From assembly GCA_035048495.1 (NCBI GenBank), contig CM068541.1, positions 14,143,929 to 14,207,928 on the forward strand: a stretch of DNA of 64,000 nt. Direction: 5' to 3'. The notes under the pieces were generated by a model. It was not told the origin of the DNA. It saw nothing but the letters and a program-made list of their open reading frames with translations, and searched no databases. Position numbers and translations under genes: made by a program. This document shows positions 55,463 through 64,000 of the stretch, piece by piece. This DNA comes from Euptelea pleiosperma. Lineage: Eukaryota; Streptophyta; Magnoliopsida; Ranunculales; Eupteleaceae. How positions within the stretch are numbered: the first letter of the stretch is position 1; each line of letters starts with the position of its first letter.

Positions 55463-56205
55463 ACGTTGACGACAGACCGTAGTGTGAGCCACGCGGAATA
55501 CTATTAGAGACCATTGACTGTATGGATGTTTGACCATCCCTAGGTAGGACTGCAACTCAGGCAGGTTGGGTCGGGTTTAGAGTCAACTCAAGCCCAACCC
55601 GATCTTCAAGGTTGTGAGCTCAAGCCCAACCAGAGGTCAGTCCTAGAATTTCCAGCCCGAGCCCAACCCAATCAGGTTAGTCGGGCTGGTAAATTACTCA
55701 ATTATTTTTATTGCTATGAATGATTGGTAAAAAAATTTATATTAATTTCCAATATAATAAAAATTTTTTTATTCATCATCTTTACACACTTAAACCACAC
55801 TAAAAATAGGCTAGTAAAATGACAAGGCTTGGGTTGTCAAAATCCAGGTCTGAACCAAACCCAAGTACTAAAGGGGCCAATCCTACTCAAGCCCAGCATT
55901 GGGTTGAGCCCGTCTGGCTCGGGTTTAACCGACCCAAGTTGCAGCCCTATCCCTAGGGAGACCTACATACCAAAATAAGCCTGATTGGTGATTTCTAACC
56001 TGTGGATCAAAGTCCCCCAAACAATGTTCGAAATCCATGGTTAAAAATAAACCATGAAAATACTCTAATCCAATGGATATAAATTACTAATCAAGATGAA
56101 TTCTGGTATGTAGGTCTACTAGGGATGGGCAAACATCCATACGGTCAGCTGTCTCTAAGAGTGTGCCACGTGGCTCATAATATGGTCCATCATAATTGAC
56201 ACCTT
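55463..56205. mobile_element. Foldback MITE interrupted by a hAT MITE
   Basis: The left arm (gtgtgagccacgcgg, ttgactgtatggatgtttga) mirrors the right arm (caaacatccatacggtcagc, gtgccacgtggctcata). The family signature ctaggtggacctacataccaaaa is split at 'tccctagg' by the nested element at 55,545-55,949. Partial copies of the same family lie at about 55,196-55,300 and 56,376-56,490. Confidence 0.75.
55545..55949. mobile_element. hAT-type MITE nested in the foldback
   Basis: The perfect 8-bp target duplication TCCCTAGG (55,537-55,544 and 55,950-55,957) encloses 405 bp with inverted ends TAGGACTGCAACTC and gttgcagcccta. Both ends carry GTTGGGTCGGGTTT-like text. Non-coding. It must postdate the foldback it sits in. 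Confidence 0.92.
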
Positions 56206-56908
56206 TTATTGGTGTCAAAATTCAATGTTTTCTGAAAAAAGAAAGTTCATTAAATGTCCTCACACATGCCATTATTAAAGAATAATGATCACATGGTCCA
56301 AGGTTCACCCATGTTATCATGGTGCATGGTGGTGTCAAATTGTCATTGGCCAAAATTCAGTATAGTCTGAAACCTTGGCTACTGTTGTATGGATGTTTGG
56401 CCCATCCCTAGGTGGACCTTCATACCAAAAATTAGCCCGATTACCCTTTTGAAACACCAATCTAATGTAAAGATGGCCAAATGCACACCCATACAACCAG
56501 ACTAGACTGTCTTGGTTCACGAAGTTTCTGTTTACTACCTGACAAGTACGATTTAATTATGTTTGATTGCAAATTTAAACCTGGTTAGTACATGGGTCTA
56601 GTTTGGATATGCTGATTTTTTTTCTTGGGATTGACTACGCACTTTTTCCTATATCCAACTGATTCTTGGGTGGGCCACAATCTATAACCCATATGATTGT
56701 ATGGTCCCAATTGCTTGATCACCGCACTCTAACACATTTATTGAGATGATTAGTTAATTCATTACCTTAACCAAATACTTCATCCACGTGATCCCACAAT
56801 ACAGTTTCATTTGGCGAAGCTACAAAAGCAGGCAGTGTCTATTAACACTTAACAACGATTTTTACTATAATGACTTAATGCACAAAAAACAGCTTCATTT
56901 GTAGTAAA

Positions 56909-57040
56909 CTAGTAGGTGGCCCATGCCAACGGAGCGTTTGCTAAAATCGGGTGTGAGTGGCTGAGATCCACCGTCCAGTTGGGGGATAAGATCTCGGCCC
57001 TTCATTATTGAAGCTGATAAGAAGGGGTATGGGGGTATAA
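56909..57040 (-). mobile_element. Truncated mini-Helitron unit
   Basis: ctagtaggtggcccatgcca followed by gtgtgagtggctgagatcca and ggggataagatctcggccct matches the short unit of the array at 21,255-23,353. The end that would carry TCTATATAACA is missing. It lies about 200 bp beyond the stop codon of the receptor kinase gene. Confidence 0.75.
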
Positions 57041-57245
57041 GCTGATTTACCAATCACATATAAATTCCTGAGCTCCTCTGACTATAAACCTTCTACCAAT
57101 CACATATACATGTATCATAGACATATACTACTCACATACACAAGATACACAAATCAAACTGCCATCACTTGACAATAGAGTAAAGAAGTTCAAGGAGAAA
57201 AAGTCACACCAGAATTAAGTGGTTCAGAAATCAGCTAGACGCTGT

Positions 57246-59979
57246 CTAATTTTGCAAGTCTGCAGTCTCGTCTGAGATGTCATGGGGGGTAATCTGCATA
57301 GATTCATCGAGCTGCTCTTTTCCTTCATTAATCTTCACAGAAGAAGAAAAGGCGGTTGATGTCCCTTCTGTGGAACTGCTGCCAGAGTTAGTGGGCAGAG
57401 AAAGGTCAGCCATGGCCTTGGCCCTCACAAAATCATCTGTCGAGTATGGTGCATGTTGGGGAAGGGCCTTCATCTTAGTCTTTCCTTCGAGAATGCTCAC
57501 CACTTCAGACATGATAGGCCTGAGTGTAGGGGAAGGATTGGTACATAGCATTGCCAAATCCAACGCCCTTGTTGCTTCTTTCACTGAGTAGTTCATCCCC
57601 AAGACTGGATCAATCAGTGCTAGAAGATTTCCTTCTGTTGTAAGACATAGGCCTGCAGTTCCACAACAAAACTTTTAGTGAAAATGCAAAAGCTCTCCAA
57701 GCACATGACCGTCGCATCTCATGATCTCTATACATATATACATCTAGTAGGACGGTAGATTATAATCATCATTAAGTAGATCTTCTGAAGAGTGGGAGTG
57801 AGACTATTTCTCACAACTTACCAAATCTAGAAGGAAAACAGTCTCCTCACTTGGCCTGTAATCTGAACTGTTTTTTCCACTCAAAATTTCAAGTGTGACA
57901 ACTCCAAAGCTGTAAACATCTGCTTTGTTTGTTAAGTAACCCCGCATAGCATACTCAGGGGCCATATATCCACTGCAAATAAGAAATTATAATGGCAAAT
58001 TACAACACTGATTGAAACACTTGCAGAAAAAGAAAAACCATCTGCCCTTATGCATCTGTGTACTTCTGCATGTTCTTTTGCATCATGAGATAGACAGATT
58101 TATTCCATCCCTTTGGAAGTAAATAAAATGTGTAAGTGAAAGGCATGTGATTTTTTACGTTGTTCCTGCTATTTTGGTGATGATGTGCGTGTTTTCTCCT
58201 TCATAAAGCTTAGCCATTCCAAAATCAGATATCTTCGCATTGAGATCTTTATCAAGCAGAACATTGGTGGGTTTAATATCCCTGTGGACAATCTTCAGTT
58301 TTGATTCTTCATGGAGAAAAGCAAGACCCTTTGCTATTCCAAGGCAAATCTTAACTCTGGTTGGCCAATTAAGTCTCGACTTTATATCCCCAGGACCTGC
58401 AAATCATCCAGTCTCTACCATTTATATTTCTTCATAATTGTAAATTTGGTTTCTTAAAAATATGTGTAGAAGTTTTGTTCCAGATTACCAAATAAAGCAC
58501 TTGCAAGGGAATTATTTTCCATGTACTCATATACTAGTAGGAGTTGGTTGTCCTCTGTACAACATCCCAACAGTCTAACGAGATTTGGGTGTTGCAAAGC
58601 AGAAATAGTGCCTACTTCATTTACAAACTCCCGAATTCCTTGCTTTGATTTTGATGAGAGCTGCTTCACTGCTATTGCCATCCCATTTGGTAGTACACCC
58701 TGCATCATGCAATGTGCAGATATTTATACCAGGAGTGGAAAACCGAGGAGATTTAGGAAACAAAAACACCCAAGTAAAAGTAGACCTTGTAAACTGGCCC
58801 AAAACCCCCTTCACCAATCTTATTTGCAGAATCAAAATTTTGAGTAGCGGCTTTTATCTGCCGAAAGTTGAACCATCCTCCGGGGAATAACTCAAGTGCT
58901 TTGAGTTCTGTTTTGAGAGAAAAAATCACATAGAAATTAAGACAGCCAACACTGCAAGCGGAAATGGGCTGATATCTTCACAAAAAATCAATAACAGACA
59001 GGAAGAATGGTCATAGGAGCACTTGTTAATGGGGCCTACGTTTTATTATGCTTGTGGTAGAAGTCGTTCTCACCTTCATCACGCAAGTCTTTGCCTCCTA
59101 GCCAACCCATTTTCCAAAGGAAAACCAAAACAAGAACAATGAAAACGACTGCAGATCCTACAATCCCAGCTATGCTTATAGCAGATAGCTTTACAGATGA
59201 ACCTTTTGGGACTGAATGCAAGAGACATATAATAGAGTAAGGGTCGGTGATCTCAAACAGAAAGGTAAACAGGACAGATCACTGGAAGCAAAAAGATGAA
59301 CATAAATGAAACAGAAGCAAAGACAGAAACTCTACCAGGAGTTACTGAAATAGCTGAAATAAGAGGACCATAAAGTCCTGGCTGGATGTATGTAGAGCCC
59401 TGGCCAGCCCAGTATAAGTGGATCTCCAAAAGGTGGTTGCTCACGTCAGCAGAAAAATTCTTAACAACTGCTTTATTTGAGCCTCTAGCTTCTTCTTTGA
59501 TATTGAAATCCTTTAGCACCTTCTCACCCTGCATGGAATAGTTTAAACAGGATGCCACTGCCACAGACCTATAATAATATAGTGAATTAAGTTAATTACC
59601 TGAATAAACACATCAAACACACGTTTCCCCTTCTTGCTATAATCATTTTCATATTCCGTGAATATTATTTCAGCAAAATGAAGCTTCACTATATAGTTGC
59701 CATTAATTAGACAGAGTCCATAGTATATGAGGGACAGAGGAGAAAGGCGTGCCGACGTATATAAAGGTGCATCAACCATGGAAATCCCACATGTTCTGTT
59801 CTGTACATATTCCTGGGGACCAGCATCAGAATCAATGAAGTCTCCTGTACTACTGTATGCCCAAGTATTATTAGGACTAACATAGACAGATGATGCTCCA
59901 TAATTTTGCAAATCAGCATCATAAAAACTGCCATTGATTGTTGTACCCTCACCACCACAATTTATATACAATTGAGTAT
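57246..59979 (-). CDS. LRR receptor-like kinase (subfamily VIII-2 type), partial: malectin domain, TM and kinase; frameshift in last exon
   Basis: This gene encodes a plasma-membrane receptor kinase that should phosphorylate Ser/Thr in response to an unknown ligand. Eight minus-strand exons have matching phases and GT-AG introns: 59,979-59,600, 59,528-59,336, 59,211-59,074, 58,907-58,786, 58,699-58,489, 58,396-58,159, 57,972-57,822 and 57,652-57,246. Exons 1-2 encode a malectin-like domain ([59 protein letters not shown]). Exon 3 encodes the TM helix ([20 protein letters not shown]). Exons 4-7 encode the kinase: [37 protein letters not shown] and GYMAPEYA, with all catalytic residues present. 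In the last exon AYVLQQK is followed by GAAATCTTCTAG. One missing base near 57,631 gives a stop at 57,620-57,622, while the next frame continues as [18 protein letters not shown] to the normal end. The N-terminal LRR exons are not in the window. The deletion could be a sequencing error. Confidence 0.88.
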
Positions 59980-60863
59980 CTGCAAAGTACATGATAGTCA
60001 GCATTCCACTGGCAAAAAGATATTGAAAAGAGCTGGCTTTGCCAGCATCAGAAATATCAAAACAGGAACACTGATTTAGTCCCACTCAAGACTCACATTC
60101 CTTAAAAAGGGAAAATTAGAGAGACAGATCATTCCTCATTCCCAAAATGTCAGTGTTGTTTCTAAATAATCAGCCAAAACCTAATTCAGTTCAATTTTCT
60201 TAGTTAACTGCTTGCTTTTGTGGAAGAATGATAATTAGTTTTGAAGAAGGGAGGTTTATCAAACCCAGTTAGTTCATACACAAGTGTCTAATTAGTTTCT
60301 TACTCGAAATTGATAAGCACATGAAAAATGAGAATCCATATTTAAAACTCTTCAAAATCTCAGTTACCTTTCTTAAGTGAAAGAACCAGATTTTCCTAAA
60401 GCTATGCCAAGCTCAGTAATATGCATGAAAAGTTAGGAGACCTATCAACATCAACTGGTTTGCTTAACTAACATATAAAGTGATGATTCCTAACACATCT
60501 CCATATTTAAAGTTAATTGTCCCAGTAGGAGAATCTTTGAGATGTTCCACAAACTACCGGAGTATAGAAGGGAGAAAGAAAGCATCATGATAACCTTACC
60601 GAAAACTTGGGGTCTGTAGACAACAAAGGTGCCACTATGGGTTCTCTTCACAAGTTAGAATGACGAAGAAGAGGGAAAAGAAAAAACAAGAAAACTATCA
60701 ACAAAGAAATTAGAGCCAAGATAAAACAAGAAAACTCCATAAAAGACAAAATTTTGGATTCCAATTTGTATCATTCATAACCTATTTTGATTCCATCTTT
60801 TGGAAGGAAGTCACCACTAGATTTGGCCAAGAATCCACTGGTATTGGTGGCTACACATGGTAG
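59980..60863. other. Intron or upstream region of the receptor kinase, no exon recognised
   Basis: The first visible exon starts after the acceptor CTTTGCAG at 59,980, so this is intron. LRR exons of 72 nt are expected upstream, but none was found before the Ty3/gypsy element begins at about 60,864, nor beyond it to the window end. Open frames running past 59,979 (to 60,085) cross the splice site and are not coding. Confidence 0.5.
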
Positions 60864-61712
60864 TGCTGATGTAATGTGTCAATCTTGAGTGCAGTGGTTT
60901 GAAATACATTTGGGGCTTACAGCTCGAGGCTCTCCTCAAAGCAAGGCTTTTCTAAAATGGCCTGGCACTTATCAAAATAGTGAAAATCCTTGCGAGGAAC
61001 ACACCCCATTGCTGCAGATCAGATGGCCTTGGAGTATCTTAAGAAGATGGATCGATGGAAGATGGATCGAGCGTGAAGCGGTTAGATTGGTCAGTTGTGG
61101 TCGATTGACCTCCGATTGGACAAATATTTGGCCTCCAATCGATTGGCATGAGTTTACATCGACTGGAGACCAAAATCAGCATATTCCAGGTTCTACCAGG
61201 TTCTACCCGTATCAATTGGAACTCTCCAATTTATTTGGAAAAATAGGCCAATCGATTGGACCCCCTCCAAGCGATTGGGCAAAACAAGACGGTCAATTGG
61301 ATAGAGTCTAATCAATTGGACCTGGCCAATCAATTGGGCCAACAGTCCAATCGATTAGACCGTGCGCAAATTTATTTCGAAGTTCAATTTTTTGTTTCCT
61401 TTTTCGTTCCAACTCTTAGGAGGTTTCCTATTTCGCACCAACTCTTAATTATGTTATTTATTTGATGTTTAGCTATAAATAGAAATTTATTCATAATTGT
61501 ATGAGACTTTCAAAATTTTGATTGATTTTGTTAATGAAATTGAGTATTTACTCTTCTCTTCATCCCTATTGATTAGTATTCTTCTCTTGAAGAATCAACA
61601 AGCCTCAGATGCCCATTGTTCTTGGTATTCTTTGAGGAAAATCAACAAGATATCAGTGGAAGGTTGTGTGTTCGATTAGCCAGATTCATTCGTTCAATTG
61701 CTCACCATATCA
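60864..61712 (+). repeat. 5' LTR of the Ty3/gypsy element
   Basis: The right end ccatatca is fixed by the primer binding site tggtattagagc at 61,715-61,726 (tRNA-Met type, one base off TGGTATCAGAGC). The left end is less sure: tgctgatgtaatgtgtcaat at 60,864 is my best candidate. About nine CCAATCGATTGG-like motifs lie at 61,135-61,350, and a TATA box ctataaatag at 61,473-61,482. Confidence 0.65.
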
Positions 61713-61745
61713 GTTGGTATTAGAGCTAGCGTCGATCTCGACGAC

Positions 61746-62343
61746 ATGCCTCCAAGGAGACGTCCCAGTCAACGTGAAGTTCTGCTAGATGATGTGCGCG
61801 AGCGGGATGTAATATGAATCTCCAACATCTATCCAAAGGGGGTGCTCGAATCGAACCGCTACTCTAGGAGATTGCCGCTTTGAGGAACAACTTCCAACAA
61901 CTCCAACCCCCAAATCCACGTCACGTAGAGGAGAAAGAAACTGAAGATGATGATTTCGTCAACCCCCTTGTCGAATATGCTCCGCGAGATGATTCGTCGA
62001 TCCATTTGTCGAATATGTTCCGTGAGATGATTTTGTTGATTTGTTTGCCGAATATGTTCCGCAAGATGATTTTGTCGCTCCATTTGCTAAATAAGTTCGA
62101 CGAGATGATTTCATCGATACGTTTGCCGAATATGTCTTGCAAGGTGATTTCATAGATCTGTTTGCCGAATATGGTTTGCGAGGAAGAAAGCCCATAGCCA
62201 AGTCCCCTAAAAGGGATCGTGATTACTGTACAGGGAAGAGTCTGTTCATGGAAAACAACGATGTCGATGATGTGCCATTCTAGAATTTGTCACAGCCCCC
62301 CGTGTTCGATGGTGTCGTTGACGACCCACCGCATAAAGAATAT
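61746..62343 (+). pseudogene. Ty3/gypsy gag remnant
   Basis: The ATG at 61,746, 20 bases past the primer site, gives MPPRRRPSQREVLLDDVRER before a stop. Basic MPPRR starts are common in plant Ty3 gag. After frame changes there follows a run of 13-codon repeats (61,949-62,182) and text without recognised capsid or zinc-knuckle motifs. The hAT MITE at 62,352 interrupts it. Confidence 0.6.
61949..62182 (+). repeat. Six tandem 39-bp (13-codon) repeats in gag
   Basis: gatgatttcgtcgatccatt, tgccgaatatgttccgc and variants recur six times with a period of 38-39 bp. In frame, a unit reads D-D-F-V-x-P-x-x-E-Y-x-P-R. The second and later units carry single-base indels, so the frame is lost. The frames on the opposite strand here (61,859-62,201) are shadows of the same repeat. 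Confidence 0.85.
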
Positions 62344-62351
62344 GTTTTAGG

Positions 62352-62790
62352 CATAGTCACAAAAATCTCTGATTTATTCAAAAAATCGCTAAAAAACTCT
62401 GATTTTTCGAATTCACAAATCAATGGCCGATTAATCGACAAAATCTATGATTAATTGAAAAATTCAGCGTTTAATCTGCAATTTTGCCAATTAATTAGCT
62501 CAGACCCATTTTTCTTTTATTTTTTCTCCTAATTTCGATTTTGCCGATTTTGAAATTTTGATTATGAATGATGAAGCATGTTCAAGAGTTATGACTTATT
62601 ATTATGGAATTATAGATGTGTTTCTCATCATATAAATGTGTTTATTAAAAACAACATTTCTAACTTGAAATATGTCATGATATATTTTTTGCAATTTTGT
62701 CAATTTTTCCCAATTTTTACTCAATTTATCCAAAAATTTTCAACTTGACCCCTTGTCGATTTATTGTCGAATCCCGACTTTGTGACTATG
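62352..62790. mobile_element. hAT-type MITE inside the Ty3/gypsy element
   Basis: Inverted ends CATAGTCACAAA and tttgtgactatg are flanked by gttttagg (62,344-62,351) and gtttcagg (62,791-62,798), an 8-bp target duplication with one mismatch. The interior repeats atctctgattta and gattaatcgac blocks. Non-coding. Confidence 0.82.
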
Positions 62791-62849
62791 GTTTCAGGTG
62801 ATTAGGCCAAGCATTGATCGTGCAAAGGGTGTGTTCCGCGCCCAAGGAA

Positions 62850-63100
62850 GAAGGCAATGGGTGGCTCTACAATAATATTTTCACTCCACTTGCATCGTGG
62901 AAGAAAAATTTTGCAGTCTTGTCATTGATTCTGGGAGCTGTGAGACTGTGGTTGCTGAGGAGGCTGTTCAAAAAGCTCAAGTTTGGCTAAAGCCGCATCC
63001 TAATCCATATAAACTGTCATGTCTAAAAAAAAGCGACGAGGTAAGAGTTTCCAAGGACAATACCAGATTGTTTTTATCCCTAGTAAGAGGTCGTGCCTAA
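62850..63100 (+). pseudogene. Ty3/gypsy aspartic protease
   Basis: Translation gives NNIFHSTCIVEEKFCSLVID, SGSCETVVAEEAVQ, then HPNPYKLSCLKKSDEVRVSK. The active-site box VIDSGS is intact, as is the downstream HPxPYKLxWLKK-type block (Cys for Trp). The frame then departs from the family and stops at 63,100. A deletion follows. Confidence 0.82.
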
Positions 63101-63174
63101 ACCACTAGTTGAGAAGAGTTTTAATCTCTTAACTTTTACAAGAAAAGTTGGGTTGGAGATTGTGCCTAAGCACA

Positions 63175-63330
63175 TAAGTGCAGCTGATAAGAATTGACGA
63201 TTTGTGGAATTGAAGTTGACGATTTTGTTTGGACCATCTTAACGGAGCTCTTTCCCGTAGGAGGGTTCAATAAGCCGGTTGCTCGCAAAATCCATCCATT
63301 GGAGGTTTTGAAGGTCAATGCTAAGTGATT
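63175..63330 (+). pseudogene. Ty3/gypsy integrase C-terminal fragment
   Basis: Across small frame changes the text reads ADKN-RF-VE, then DDFVW, FPVGGFNKPVARKIHPLEVL and KVNA. This matches the integrase C-terminal domain, where D-F-V-W-x-x-L and A-R-K-I-G-P-x-x-I/V-L-x-K-I-N-x-N-A-Y are typical. It is only about 75 bp downstream of the protease stop. Confidence 0.65.
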
Positions 63331-63452
63331 ATTTCTACAATGGCAAAATCTGTCATTCTCGCAAAATCTGTTGTTTATTCAGAGATTTTGTTTTTAGCAA
63401 TTATTTCTACATAGATTATATGATTTTAGTATGAATTTATCCGAATACATTC

Positions 63453-63493
<41 letters not shown>

Positions 63494-64000
63494 AAGAAAA
63501 TATATATCTAAATACATGGAATAAAATGTACTCTAAATCTTCATATCAATGTCCGACACCAATGCATGTTTCACGTCAATGTTACAAGTTTTTACAATTT
63601 TTTTTTTGTGTTACAAGTAGAATGTTTCCATTTGTAATTACGTCTTTTGGTAAAAAGAACTTCAGTGATAGCATCAGCTACTAGGGGTTTGAATAAAAAA
63701 ATCATGATGGAAATAAAATTGGGGAACTTCTTTGCAACAACAATTGTAATAATCATTTTCTACACAAGCTTCAAAAAGAATCTAATGAGCATTATAGTTT
63801 AACCAGTTATGATCATATTAAAAGATTGCATGTCACTGAATCATGTCGATACTGAACAGATGTTTCAAGATAATTTTCAATTCTTAGATTGTGAAGGATT
63901 TTAAAACTTACTGTTAGGTTCATAGGGACAATAAAAATCTTTACTTTCCCACAAGAAACTCCTACAAGAGAAAATTAACAAAATGTAAGACTATAATTCT
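63331..64000. other. AT-rich DNA with a TA microsatellite, no gene recognised
   Basis: (TA)n covers about 63,461-63,490. Before it, 'gcaaaatctgt' occurs twice near 63,343 and 63,361. No exon of the receptor kinase is seen on the minus strand. Confidence 0.45.

Larger units (their letters stand above)
60864..63330 (+). mobile_element. Internally deleted Ty3/gypsy retrotransposon
   Basis: The order is LTR (about 60,864-61,712), primer site (61,715-61,726), gag start (61,746), a repeat-rich gag remnant, a nested hAT MITE, aspartic protease (about 62,850-63,100), then directly the C-terminal part of integrase (about 63,175-63,330). Reverse transcriptase, RNase H and the integrase core are missing. 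The 3' LTR is not found. A protease of the form LVIDSGS ahead of an integrase tail of the form RKIxPLEVL is a Ty3/gypsy pattern. Confidence 0.8.

Noticed and set aside
57277..58890. Plus-strand ORFs across the receptor kinase
   Set aside because: Shadows of minus-strand kinase exons.
19478..59979. LRR exons at 19.5-20.7 kb as part of the same gene as the kinase at 57-60 kb
   Set aside because: On the minus strand they would come after the kinase, the wrong order for an LRR receptor kinase.
59543..60085. 180-codon minus ORF taken as the gene start at 60,085
   Set aside because: The malectin homology begins only after a proper acceptor at 59,980, and the frame also runs through a donor at 59,599. 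The ends are intron read-through.
1..64000. Organelle DNA insertions (plastid or mitochondrial)
   Set aside because: I recognised no plastid or mitochondrial gene or rRNA/tRNA segment while reading; this was not an exhaustive search.

Overview
This is plant nuclear DNA, AT-rich and gene-poor, from a flowering plant that I cannot place further. The evidence is a spliced receptor-like kinase gene with plant GT-AG introns, Ty1/copia and Ty3-type retrotransposons primed from initiator tRNA-Met, a MuDR-class transposase with plant domain order, and Helitron, hAT and foldback elements. There are no operons, CRISPR arrays or rRNA genes, and I recognised no tRNA gene. Most of the long open frames in the window are chance or retrotransposon remnants.

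Layout. 1-1.7 kb: end of a long LTR and a foldback element with GC-richer cargo. 1.7-6.3 kb: AT-rich DNA with nothing recognisable. 6.3-11.7 kb: a copia-type element with a degenerate gag and no pol. 11.7-18.7 kb: a complete but broken copia element on the minus strand (LTRs, PBS and a 5-bp target duplication all visible), itself hit by a hAT MITE and a solo LTR whose removal restores the reading frame. 19.5-20.7 kb: two minus-strand exons of an LRR receptor kinase. 21.2-23.5 kb: a tandem array of nine mini-Helitrons inside a hAT MITE. 23.7-28.6 kb: foldback elements and low-complexity DNA. 29.9-31.5 kb: solo LTR. 34.2-34.6 kb: hAT MITE. 35.2-38.2 kb: fragments of unrelated genes (phytochrome, an IRE-like AGC kinase tail, unidentified pieces) beside a MULE transposase pseudogene at 38.3-41.0 kb. 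43.5-47.0 kb: a 3.5-kb Ty3-type solo LTR. 47.5-51.9 kb: LTR-like DNA with a nested foldback. 55.2-56.5 kb: more foldbacks and a nested hAT MITE. 57.2-60.0 kb: the one substantial host gene, the malectin-TM-kinase half of an LRR-RLK on the minus strand. 60.9-63.3 kb: a deleted Ty3/gypsy element just upstream of it.

How they fit together. The LRR exons at 19.5-20.7 kb look like the 5' end of one LRR-RLK copy, and the malectin/kinase exons at 57-60 kb like the 3' end of another. Both read on the minus strand, as in a tandem receptor-kinase cluster broken up by transposons. The 57-kb gene has a one-base deletion in its last exon, and its LRR half is not in the window. The strongest leads are the gene fragments beside the MULE, the tandem Helitron array, and the short palindrome arrays placed just upstream of the TATA box in five different LTRs.
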